Assembly: GCA_013368315.1 (NCBI GenBank) | Contig: JAACJM010000006.1 | Coordinates: forward strand, 992,001 to 1,056,000 | Length of the DNA: 64,000 nt | Source: Tetrapyrgos nigripes | Lineage: Eukaryota; Basidiomycota; Agaricomycetes; Agaricales; Campanellaceae | Reading direction: 5' to 3' | Shown here: positions 48,039 through 59,411 of the stretch, piece by piece | Numbering within the stretch: the stretch's first letter is position 1 | How the letters are laid out: every line of letters starts with the position of its first letter | The notes under the pieces: generated by a model | Seen by the model: only the letters and a program-made list of their open reading frames with translations | Told to the model about the DNA's origin: nothing | The model's database searches: none | Made by a program: the position numbers and the translations under genes

Positions 48039-49352
48039 CTACTTACCCACTTCCATGCTCTCCAAAGCTCTTGCCGCCTGAAGCAGCAAATCAAGTCGGT
48101 TCTGCGGATCGTAACCAACATGGACCTCCTGCTCTGCTTCGATCGGTTCCATGTACTCAAAACCAGTTGCTGCCGTAGCCAGCACGTCAAGTCGGTTTTT
48201 TGGATCATAACGAACATGGACGTGGCCAATGCTGGAATCAGCACCTGGCGTCGTGTAATCTTCCTGGAACCGCTCAAGCTCGTGCAAGACTCTGGTTTGA
48301 GGATAGCTAGGTGATCTCGTTCTGTTGGGATGGGCGAGGTCAGTACAAGCCCCCTTTCCGTGGTGTCTCCAGACTGACGGCACGTCAAAGGTACAGGCTC
48401 GGAATGGTTCTATGATACCAAGTCTCAGTAAAGCAAGAAAAGATGACGATGGATGCACTACTTACGTTTTCCGACATTTCTGTCCTCGAAAGACCTGTCC
48501 CGCATGACCGATTCGGACCCTTCTGCGTCGTACATCTCAAAGTCTTCGTCAGACTCTGGCGAGAGCGAACGGGCATCATCACTGGCCGAAGTTGTACTAG
48601 ACGAAGCCTCGCGATAGCGAGCTGGAGGAAGGAGTCTCGTTGAACAACCAGGAGAACCTGTTGGCGACGGAGTCGGAGCGGTATCCTGAACCTTTTGCAA
48701 AGGCGGCGCCGAAGCCTTCTTGGCCCCCTTGAGCTTCCTAAGCTTCTCAAGGTCAATCGCCGGTTTCCTCTCCCGGAGACGAGCTTCACAACCGTCTGCA
48801 TCTGCCATCGCCTCAAGTCGGATCATTTGGGTGACCTGGGTCGTCAACTCGGGCTGCAGAAGGATCAGACAGACAGACAGACGCATTCGTCAGCTCCAAC
48901 TCCAGACCAACCAACAGTATCAAGAGACGACTCACCATTCCGCTGATCAACGGATGCCTTCTACTCCCATTCAGTACCAGCTTGTAACACTTTCCGCAAA
49001 GCTTCTTATGCTTCACCCAAAAACCAGCATAATACTTTGCGCCGTTTCTCTGGTCCAACTGTATAACCGATCCGCATCCTCCACAGTCGACTGCTTGTTC
49101 CCCAAGAGCACCGACACAAGGATCTTCGACGAGCTGCCAGAGTCGTTCGTGGGTCGATTTGTTCCTCTTGGAGGAACGAATCTGCTGTTGTTGGCGTTTG
49201 GACGCTTGGTGAAGGGAAGAGGCGTTTCTGGCGGCTTTCTGAGGGGTGGAGCTTGATGCTTTACGAGGACATTTGGTGCTACCGCGAACAGTGGCCTTTG
49301 GGTCTGGGTAGACTTGGTGGTGCATGACGAGGTGGGGCCTGGTCCGGTGCAA
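48039..49352 (-). CDS. C2HC-module protein B, unknown function
   Basis: Three exons (48936-49352, 48466-48853, 48039-48409) join in frame to 391 aa; an inner Met at 49325 is an alternative start. The N-terminus is basic (SKRQQQQIRSSKRNKSTHER). The module DPCVGALGEQAVDCGGC...QLDQR...FWVKHKKLC contains C90-x2-C93-x21-H115-x3-C119. It is followed by an intron a few residues later, as in protein A. The middle is Ser/Asp-rich (SPESDEDFEMYDAEGSES). The C-terminus is two 32-residue repeats built on VHV(R/G)YDP(K/Q)NRLD(V/L)L (331-362 and 363-391). Paralogous to protein A through the module only; the flanks differ. Family not recognised; the order of motifs suggests a zinc-binding core with fast-evolving arms. 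Confidence 0.7.
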
Positions 49353-50277
49353 CTTGCAGAGAGATGTCGTCGTAGAAGAAGAGGGAATATTTCAGGAAGA
49401 GATGAGTACACCAGCGAGCAAGGAGGATCCAAGTATAGGAAGGAGGATAACTAGAAGGCGAGATACCGATTCCTTCGATTAAACACGGCCTGCAACCCTT
49501 CTCTCTTTATACCTCTATGATACTCCAATCACTTGATTGTCCCAAAGTCAAAGAGTCCATGGCCAAAAACGGATTTGAAGTTTCAGCTTGGACAATTGGT
49601 TCAGACCACCTAGCGTGGGAATTGGACGTGAAGTCGGACAAGGCGTTCCTCCTTCGAGAGCCAGTGGCATTATCCTCCGTCAAAATGTGCGCTTGGTCAT
49701 ATCATACACGAATATGGCCATGACTCGGATTCTTCGTATGCGTCATGGAGACCACGGCGTTCAGAATATTCAAAAACGCCTTGACCGTCGCGTCGGATGT
49801 TCAGAGCCTCCTATCCGCGTCTTGCAGTCAAAATTCTTTCGCCTAAGATGGAACAGCTTATCAAGTCAATGAGATAGATCACTGTAACCAAGTTATGGAA
49901 TATGGTAGCAAGCAGACGTCGTATTCAAAATATTGCCATACAGACACTAGTATGTACAATGGTTCAACTTATCTCTCTCCTTCGAGTCCGAGAATGGCCT
50001 TGCAGAGACGAAAGAAGTCAGCCTCATGATTCTTCTGCGTCAACTAGAGCCAGTCACAGATTTCTCGTAGGGCGCTTATTGGATGGCGGTAGGCCATGAC
50101 GAAAACTTGATTAGGTAGTAGAATGCCTCGGAACCCACGTACGGATCCTTACTCAGGGGTCATTATGCATGTGCCCTTCTCACGAGATATAAAATATATA
50201 AAAGGCCAGCTTTCTTATCAGCGAGGCTCGCGATCGCATCAATCCTCTCCAGCTTAACGTCTGCTTTGGTGAAGAAC
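49353..50277. other. divergent promoter region between gene B and the reductase
   Basis: Contains the 5' flanks of C2HC gene B (leftward) and of the aldo/keto reductase (rightward). Short plus-strand frames at 49517-49872 are not recognisable. tataaaatatataaaa-like AT-rich text lies near 50187-50201, about 80 bp before the reductase start. Confidence 0.4.
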
Positions 50278-51720
50278 ATGGGTTTGGCCCCAAGGAAAGT
50301 AGGCGATGTCCCCCTCAACCCGATAGGTTTCGGAGCAATGGGAATCAGCATCGCATACGGGAAAGTTGATACAGATGAGGAACGATTGAAGGTGAGTGAT
50401 AATCGATAAGCTCTTGAGCTTCATGATCTACGTCGTTGCGATTTCTCACCTTTACCCGCCCAGCTGCTCGATGCTGTCTACGAAAGTGGCTGCAATCATT
50501 GGGATACTGCTGATATTTACGGAGACTCAGAGGAGTTACTCGGAAAATGGTGCGTGATCCTTGAAATTTTGTATAACTGCTGATTTCGACTTTTCCAAAG
50601 GTTCAAACGCACCGGAAAACGAGATTCCATCTTTCTTGCTACCAAATTTGGTATCACTCCACAGGGCAACCGTGGTACTCCCGAATACGTTAGAGAACAG
50701 TGTGAAAAGTCTCTGAAAGGTCTGGGAGTGGATCATATCGATTTGTTCTACCAGCATCGGTGGGTTTTCATCGCCATCCCTTTGTAAACCTTCTTCAATT
50801 ATTGGTTGCAATACAGTGTCGATCCAAACACTCCCATCGAGGTAGTCAAGCATTCTTGACCTCAACATATGGAAACTGATTTCAGGTATACTGACTAGAC
50901 AACAATAGCGGCAATGGCTGAACTAGTCAAGTCAGCGAGCTAGCTTTCCCGAAGAACTCGAGCTGATTTATTCACTCGCAGGGAAGGAAAAGTCAAATAT
51001 CTCGGAATATCAGATTGCACGGCGAGTGGTCTGCGTCGTGCTCACGCTGTCCATCCCATCAGCGCTCTTCAAGTCGAATTCTCGCCATTCTGGCTCGATA
51101 TTGAATCACCTCAACTCAATCTAGTGCAAACTGCGCGAGAACTAGGCATCAAAATCGTGGTTTATTCACCACTAGCAAGAGGTTTGATTACAGGACAGAT
51201 TGTGCGTTTATATCAGGATGATCCCAAGCTGCTTCAGCGCTGAATCCTTTTCTATAGCGCTCCCCAGACGACTTCGAACCGACAGATTTCCGTAGGACCG
51301 TGCCGAAGTCAAGTGATTCATCTCCTACTCAGAGTCAACAACTTGAATTTGATTCGCAGATACGGAAAAGACAACTTCCCCAAGATCCTTGCCACAGTTG
51401 AGCAGATCGCAGAAATCGGCAAGAAACACAACGCTACCCCAAGTCAGGTTACCCTTGCGTGGATTCTTGCTCAGGGAGACGATTTTCTTGTCATTCCTGG
51501 GACCAAGAAGCTCAAGGTATGCCGGAAAATGATATGAATTTGCTGATATACTTATTGGTTCTGTTGTCAGTATCTTCAAGAGAACATGGCGGCCGCCAAC
51601 GTCCAACTAAGCCAAGAGGAGATTGCTAAGATTCGGAAAATTGCAGAAGAGTGCAACTTGCCAGGAGGTTATGCAGATTGGTTGGCTGCAATTTCATATG
51701 TGGAGAGCCCTCCACTCTGA
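50278..51720 (+). CDS. aldo/keto reductase
   Basis: A multi-exon gene starting [20 protein letters not shown] and ending YVESPPL at 51720. The AKR catalytic tetrad is visible: Asp and Tyr in WDTADIYG, Lys in LATKFG and His in LFYQHR. Further family text is [22 protein letters not shown] and the NADPH-loop-like [14 protein letters not shown]. These motifs place it with the YakC/AKR13-like fungal aldo/keto reductases, cytosolic NADPH enzymes that reduce aldehydes and ketones. Junctions checked by eye are in frame, including [14 protein letters not shown] and RRTVPK|YGKDNF, where the 5' site reads gtcaag. It converges with the GH35 gene, with 100 bp between the two stops, so the 3' ends of the transcripts may overlap. 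Confidence 0.9.
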
Positions 51721-51820
51721 AGGTATCTTAGTGTACATGGACATTGCAGAAGTTAAAGAAGTCCGAAACAATAAACGTTAAATTTTCAGCTAATTATGCA
51801 TTAAGTTGATTCGCGATACT

Positions 51821-54800
51821 TCAACTCGTCGTCACGTTCCCCCTCAATTCTTCCCAACCTGGAGCAGCAACGACATCAACTGTCGCGGGTTTTGAAGATG
51901 AGAGTGATCCACGCTTGTTCAACTGGAGCTTGGAAAGCTTTGCACCTCCAGATTCTGTGCATATGGTCAGTTTAATTGCCTAGAAAACATGGATAGACAC
52001 CGACCCAAAGCCCACAAAGAGATCAATACTTCATTCGTTCCATGGTGATTGAGAATGCCTTCTGGAATAGGATAACTGGTCTGTGGGCCTAGAGTAGACA
52101 GGAACCTGGGGCACGGCAAAATCAGAACCTTTCAATGATATCGTCCAATCTGAATGTGAACATACCGTCCAAACTGCCAGCCATTCACAAAGAGCAGTAC
52201 GCGATGAGGGCTCTCACTGTCCAAAGTGAAATCGAATGCAAGCGGGATATCTGACCCTTCAGGAAGGTCAAGGTCAAAGGTAGTGCGGTAGACTGTTACG
52301 CCTGGCTCGGTCTGGCCATCATATGGCGTGCAAGACTGGTTCCAAATAGAGTCGGATTCGTTGTATCCAGGAAGATGAGCGCCTAGTATCGTGTTTCAGT
52401 ACCAAAGAAAGGCGTTACGCAAAAAGTGAAGGTACACCTACCGACTCTCTCAAACCACCAACCGCCCTCATTGTAAGGGCCTCGGACTTTATCTGGCGCA
52501 TTCTCTCCTCCGATGTCTTCGATGTACTGTCAGAAGTCATTCCACAGAGACAAAGAGATATACATACTCCCAGAAACTCTCCACTCAGTAAAATCATTCC
52601 CGTCGTCAGATAACAGGGTATATCCTCGGATACCACGAGGATTTTTATGTTCGTCATTAACATTGTCTAGCAAGATGGTCATCCACCGCAAACGCATAAA
52701 CACGTTGAGATCACTCACAGTCTTGGTTCATTCCAGTAGAGTCGTGAATAACCGTTAGTACTACAAAACACAAGTCAGTAGTGTACTTGAGAAAGCTTGT
52801 TGAATTATATGTACCATTTTCGTCCCGTAGTTGTTCAGAGGTGAAGTTGAAAATAGGCGAGAGGATATCGACACCATCTTGACTGTGTGATGATCCTTGG
52901 CCAGAACCGAGGAAGTGTTCGTTGATCCAGGCCGAATAACCGAAAGAGAATCCTCTATAACAACTATCAAGATTTCGCCAGATTCCAGAAGTGTCAAACG
53001 ACAAACCCTTGCACAGAGATATTGACACCAGTAGCGTTACCGGAGAAGTGGCCACGCCAGACCCAGTCGCCTAGAAAAGAAGACACAAGACTTCAGCTGC
53101 TTGCGATACATTACCATAGAGGTTTGCCGCTTACCAGCATGGAAACCATATCTAGATAAGCGTCAGCTCATGAACGCATTTAGTGCAGCGTAAGACTTAC
53201 TCGCTAGAGTATAGAACAAACTGGGCCACGCTTTCTCAGTAAATAAGAAAAGCAAAAGACGCTTGAGGGAGTACCTTTCCAGCCGAGGGCTGCTGAGGCC
53301 TCTGCGTCTCCGTCTTATTCGCCAAAACCCATGTGCTATCGTCAAAGCTAGGATCAAGCTCTGGCAAAGAATCTGCGCAGATCCATTCCAACTCTTCCAG
53401 TACTGGGATAGCAGCGTCTGCCAACCCATCTGGGAACTCCAACTGGCCACGCAAACTCCCAATATCGCTTTGATCAACCTCGACAGGTGAGCCATTCCAG
53501 GTAATTGCGGTGAACTGACTTGGCCCAAACACGTCAATGGTAGTCGTACCGTTGATGTCTCCAGTAAGAGCCAGGGTACTACCATTGTCTGAGGCAGATC
53601 GTACGAGGTAGGGACCATTGATCAGGACAGAAGCGACAGCTGGGGAAACGTCGTAGTGATTGTGCACATCGTCAGTTGCCAGACGAGGTGCCCAGAATCC
53701 GGAAGCAGTCTTCTTGTCTGCGACCAGGACCCGCTTGTTATCGAAAGAAAAGACTGAGAGTCCAGAGGGAGAGCCAGAAAGTATGACAGTCTGGTGAAAG
53801 ATAAATGGCAACTCGACAATGAACCAGTGGGATAATGGCTTACATTGTTGGTAGTTGCAGCAGTGATTGCATCTAAGCCTACAGCGGTGACCTCTGGTGT
53901 CGAATCAACTTCAACAGCAATTTCGACATCGTACCCTTCAAGGGAATACAGAAGGATAGTGTCGACCTGCAAAACTAGTGGTAAGCTTCCGAGCTGGGAC
54001 AAATGATAAGCTATCCTACCTCATCAAACGTTGCCCATGTCGCCACCTGCCGTTCATCGTGCCGTCAGCACTTGCAAAGCCGTTCAATATCCAATAAACC
54101 CACCTCAGCCGTCGAATACTCCAGCGTCGAGTTTCCAAACGGATAATTCGTCACCAAAATCTTACTTTCCCTTCCTGCCAGCTTCAGGGTCCCACTCTTC
54201 GGAATCGTAATCTCTCCCTCCTTCGTAGTGTTCACTCGCAGCGTGAACTCGGTATCCGTCGTCTTGTTATTGGTCACCTGACGAACAAAGTAGAAATTGA
54301 CGTTTGCAGTACTGTCAGGGTTGTCGAATGGCGCGCTGAGATGGGTAGTGTAGATGTCCCGGGAGTCACTGTATGCAGTACCACTGCCAACAGTGCCGTT
54401 GCCGATACGAGAAACGAAGAGGTAGTCAGGCGAAGCGTGAAGGAAGTAAGATTGCAGCTTAATCTCCGAGAATTTGGGGGTCAGGAGCCGATCTTCGCTG
54501 ATAGCCTGCCGATAGAGACGCGCTTTAGCACCAGAACCTACAAGGTAGGTCAGATAGAGGACTCACTGCACCATAGCTGAAATGAAGCTTGACGTCAGTC
54601 TTGCGGCTTCAAGGTCAAGGAATAGAACTTACTCGTAACTGGAATAAATGGTATGTGTATGCATGTTGCCCCAGTTTGTGCCACCTGTTGAGCACAATTA
54701 GTACTCGAGAAGACCGTTGAAGATCAAAATCTCACCGTAGGTCATATAGAGGTTCTGAAGGGTCGCCTGCGCTGCATAATTGTTCTGGAAAACGTTGCTT

Positions 54801-56565
54801 CAGCTCTTGCGATCGCAGAGTAGGGCTCAAAGGGCATCTCACCTTGTAGTACACCTATAAGAATGCCGACGTTAAAGTCAACCTGCAAAGAGCGGCAGAT
54901 TACTAAAACTTACATTGGCAAATTGCTCATTGATAAGCTCATAGCACTGATCATAACCTGGTCCAGACCAGTAGGAAAACGCTCCACCTTGCCACTCGAA
55001 GAGGGCCAAAGGCTCAGCAGGATTCAGACGCTGGTGGTTGGCGTCATGGGCTTGAATTTGACGAAGAAAAGGTGCAGTAAGTTAATTAGCGTAACTCTCA
55101 CTGAGAAGAGAAGAGGGAATCAGCTTACTAGTCGCGAGTTCAGTCCAGACTGTTGGTTGGTCACAGTCGAAACCTAAAGGATATCTGTAGAAAAATAGAA
55201 AGAAAAATAACTACCCGAGTCACCCAATGCAGAATGGCACGTCGTCTTACCCATCCCATCCGTATCTGACAAGGAATGAGCATGTGCCAGAGGAATGAAA
55301 AGAACGAGGAAGCCAAAAACTTACAAATCAACTTTTCCCAGGCCCTCAAACGCAAACTGCCCTCCAGCGTTTTTGTCGTTATGAATCGTCGGGATACTCG
55401 TAAGACCATTTTCACGGAGTGTATCAATGATGTCTTGCATGTGTTCGCTAAGACCGGGGATACCGAGGGATTCGGAGGTGAAGTATTCGTTCTCGGACTG
55501 GATAGCTGAAAACAGTGGCAAAAGGATAGTCAATCAGACGGTAAGTTGGATAGCAACGTATATAAGATGTACCAATGACAGGACCGTTGGGATACTGTCG
55601 CGGAAGGAGTTAGCGAGACGCCTCTACATTTCATGACGTCAAAAACATACCTGGTACGGAGCCGTCTCCCTAGCAAACCCTGCAATGTATGGCAACCAAG
55701 CTTCCTTATACCCTGTCGCATTCGTCCTTGCCAAATCTGGGATGTTGGTCGTCCAGGCAGGAATACCGCCTCCAGCAGTCTCAGCGTTAACGTATGGTCT
55801 GTTCATGCCAGAAAATGAAAATGAGAAACGCCGAACTCTTAGCATAGCGAGAGTACCCAAATGCGCACCCTGGCCTAACAACAACCAAAATCCCGACCTC
55901 CTTTGCCGTCTCGAAGAAAGCTTTGAGGTCATTGTGATGCGTAAAGCTGACTTCATTTGCATTTGGTGCGGATAAACCCCAGTGCCCTACATGACGAGCG
56001 AGGAAGATGAGCAAACAGTTCAGAAATATAAGACAAGAAATGCACAGTAAACCGATACGCCATTGAATCCTCCTGCCTGTAAGTGATAGGATACACAGCT
56101 GAGCTCGAAGATTCTGAAACGTCGGGAAACATACAACTCACTTTGAACTTCTCCAGAACATCTTTCCAAAGCTCCGGAGCAGGAAGACGGAAGGGATGGA
56201 ATTCGCCAGAGAAGAATATCAGGCGCTGTAATATTCATTCCCGTCAGAAAGTGGTACTCATCGTCGTGAAACCCAAAACCACACACCTTCCCGTCAAGCA
56301 ACAAAGAATGTTGGTCCAAGGTAACAGACGCGTTGGAGAGGCCGTTATAGAAATTGACTAGTTAATAGGACGTTGAGAATCCGTTAAACTATCAATCAGG
56401 TCTAGAAAGGCACTCACGATCTCCCAACGGAAAGACATACTTGTCGCTCTCGTCAATCTTTGACTGGCGCGAATAGATACTTCCACCAGTAGCATGTGCT
56501 GAAACCAGAGAAGAAGTCGCTATCAAGGCGAAAGACAGCAACGACTGGGACTTTGTCCACCTCAT
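51821..56565 (-). CDS. secreted beta-galactosidase, glycoside hydrolase family 35
   Basis: A long gene with many short introns. It starts at 56565 with a signal peptide ([20 protein letters not shown]) and ends [11 protein letters not shown] at 51821. N-terminal exons give [19 protein letters not shown] and [10 protein letters not shown]. The acid/base Glu is in AIQSENEYF and the nucleophile Glu in [16 protein letters not shown], the GH35 signatures; YGGTNWGNM follows. C-terminal jelly-roll text includes [10 protein letters not shown] and [20 protein letters not shown]. Fungal GH35 enzymes are about 1000 aa and release galactose from plant galactans and arabinogalactans. The exons tested join in frame and I saw no disabling break, but not every junction was checked. 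It is preceded by 1.1 kb without genes that includes a TATA-like ttatatat on the complement near 56670. Confidence 0.88.
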
Positions 56566-57683
56566 CGTAGATGTCAGTACACGGTACTCGGGATGGGACG
56601 CGTCAAAGGGTCTGGAAAATGAAGACAAGTGCGTCAGGACTCGGGGCAAAACGAATCGCGTGTTGACCCTCTTATATATCTCCAACTGAAAGTGACAAAT
56701 ATCTGCTCATCACCGTCCCGACACTGTCAATGACGGTCACCAGATATTCGCCAAGGGGGTACTGATGACGAATGTTCTGATTCCCAATACGTGGGGAGCA
56801 GCGGGTCAATCATGTGAGCGTATGTTGTACGTGAACTGAACCCGTTTTTCAGGTGGCAATCAGGGACGAGGAGAATATTCGGATAATCAGAAGTGGAGTC
56901 GCCAGAGCTTGTTTTCCAAAAAGAAATTGGGCTGAGGCCTGGACGCGTCGCGTCTCCAAAGCATGAACGGCTGTAGTGGGAAGTGGGCGGGTCTCAGCTA
57001 AATTTCTGAACCAATCTCCTACCAGTGATTACCAGATAAGTCTGGACCTATATAGCATTTTGAGGGGAAAAGGAATTGGCGAGCGACATGGTGGAAGAGA
57101 TCGAAGAAAGGTTATTTACCACGGTCTGCCTTTGCGATGCTTCGCGGACCCGGTGCATCTCCTCCTCGCTTTTCCGGCTGACATTCGACTGACATTGGGC
57201 ACTTCAATGGGATGTCCTTCTCAGGTATGGAAAGAAATATGTGCATCAGCTAGGTAAGACTTAAGTACGTAGTCATATGGTGCGTCTCGCCGGCGTCCAG
57301 ATGCAAGGCCCGGGATCATACAGCCTCCGCGGACCGTCGGAAACGAAGATCCAGTCCTATGTGAGTGAGTAGATCAGGCGCATATGTACATGGCCTTGCA
57401 CTGCCAGAGAATGCACAGAACGTATAAACTTGGCGATGTATCCCGATGCGCTGAATGAAGCTGAAAAGGGTTCAAGAAACGTGTACTACTGATACTCTTC
57501 ATACAATGATAATCATGGTCGATACGCACAGCCGTCTCGAAAAGGGAGAGAAGGTCCAGAGAGCGACTCAACTTAGAGGCTCAGCTTTTTTAGCGCTTTC
57601 TTTGTAGATCCTCCTCCTCAAATACATAAAGATTCCTTCTTACTATCGTACATTTGTAGCCCAATGGCACATATTCTCCATGG
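56566..57683. other. 5' flank of GH35 and 3' flank of protease 1
   Basis: No gene recognised. The left part is the GH35 promoter; gtgggg and gcgggg-like strings near 56790 and 56985 could be carbon-catabolite sites, but they are too short to call. Confidence 0.35.
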
Positions 57684-59411
57684 CTAGATCGCAGCAAAGC
57701 CCATGCGCTGATTTCCGACGTCCCAAACACTATAATAGTGCTTCAGAAGAGACCCTCCGACCTATACACACAGTGAGTACGTCGCGGAAAGTAAAAAAAA
57801 CCTCTATCTCTCTATGACTTACAAGCTCAAGCCCATCAAATGCATTAATGAGAGTCTGGCACAGACTGGGATTACTTTTGAATGGCCCAACACTCAGTTC
57901 GCTGCTAGGAATCGTAAGATTAAAGGGGACACCATTCTGTCCGGTGAAGGAGATGTCGATCACTGATTTCAAACTTGGTATACGGCTGCAAGCAATTCCG
58001 TATGTGCCAGGTTCCTGTGGGTTGGGTTGAATATCGGGGGATATCATAGCGTAGATTGCCTATAAAAAGTAAAAGAAAGTTGAGAGGTAGTACATTTTGT
58101 GGGTAGTAACGGAACTTGATTCGTACCTCCGTAGTGTCAGTGGAGAATAGGACATTGCTTGTTCCACTATCAAAGATGATGGTGCGGGGAGTGTTAAGCA
58201 GTGAGGTCGTTTTTCCGTTGATGGAAATACCAGGAGAACGGAGTTCCCACGCATTGCCTGTTCCCGCTTGAGGGGCGAACATAATCTCATCTGCAGGTCA
58301 GAGAACATAAACGTATGGCATTTGAAGACAATGAACAGTGAACTAACTGTCAAACTTGGATTCGTCGATGCCTCCGATGGTGAGTTCGGCGTTTCCGATA
58401 GCGTTGGGTGTGAGGAACATTCCGAAGAGCGCTGGAAGGTGGAATTCTCGGTGTCAGCGCGCTGAGAAACAAGAAGCGCGCTGCTTACACGGTAAACCTT
58501 GGTTGATAAGACTGGCGAAAAACCCTTGGGCTCTTGCGCCCATTCCTTGGGCACGGTTAGCTAGTCTGACACGATAAAATATTAGAGCATACCTTGAATT
58601 CCACTGAAGGGATCAATATTGAAAGTAGGTGTTTGGCTGGTGATCAAGTTAAGGGCCACATTGGTCGATTTGAGTCCACCGACGGTTACGGTATCGGTGC
58701 CACTTCGAAGGCGAAGAACATAACTGTTGTCGGCAGTGACGGGATCAACACCAACGCCTACAAAATGAAGATAATCGGAGTTAGGCGACATATTTTGATT
58801 CCTCGATATCGCCCACCTGTGCTGAAGGAAATCTACTAGCAGACCTGATTAAAATTGTCTCGTTGTCCCAAAATGCTAATATCGCACCTGTGAGACACGT
58901 CCAGTATCAACAAAAGTCGAGCTTTTACTCGAATCGAACTTGGTTTGTGGACATGTGGTGCAGAGAGTACCTGTATTGTAAGGTTATAATTTGAACAAAA
59001 GGAAGCTTCCTGGAAGCAAGATGACTGACTAGCAAACTCCAAACTCGACGAGCCAGTATCGAATACGACCTGATAAAAGCTAATCAGCAAAGCCGAGAGA
59101 CATAGATACAAATAATTTACGCTGATATCTTGAGGGGGAGTTCCCACTATAATAATAGAAGTGCTCTTCAGTTGGATAGATCATAAACAGAACTCAAGAA
59201 ACGAACCCGAAATGTTTCCAAACCACTGCAAATCAGTACCGAGGAAAAAGTCGGCGAGGGGAACGTTTGTTGCGGACAACTGTCGTTTCTTCAGGGACTT
59301 GCCGACAGGAGCCACACGAGATGTCAATGTGATCTTCTGAGGGGTAGCAGTCGCGACTGCAGTTGTGCAGAGCGAGGCGGCGAGCAATAGCCAAGTAGTG
59401 GAGATCATCAC
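57684..59411 (-). CDS. pepsin-like aspartic protease, copy 1
   Basis: Family A1 protease with many short introns. The start at 59411 begins a signal peptide (MMISTTWLLLAASLCTTAVA) and a propeptide. Catalytic Asp 1 is in VVFDTGSSSLEFAS and Asp 2 in TIIFDSGTSNVLF. Between them are TLCTTCPQTKFDSSKSSTF, FSTGVGVDPVTADNSYVL, GARAQGFFASLINQGLP and LTIGGIDESKFDS. The end is GGSLLKHYYSVWDVGNQRMG, with the stop at 57684. Such enzymes digest protein outside the cell at acid pH. A TATATATA lies at about 59465-59472, 55 bp upstream. The small exon before GVGVDP uses the acceptor tag-tag; the paralog lacks 3 nt there. It is near-identical to the copy at 62397. Confidence 0.9.
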
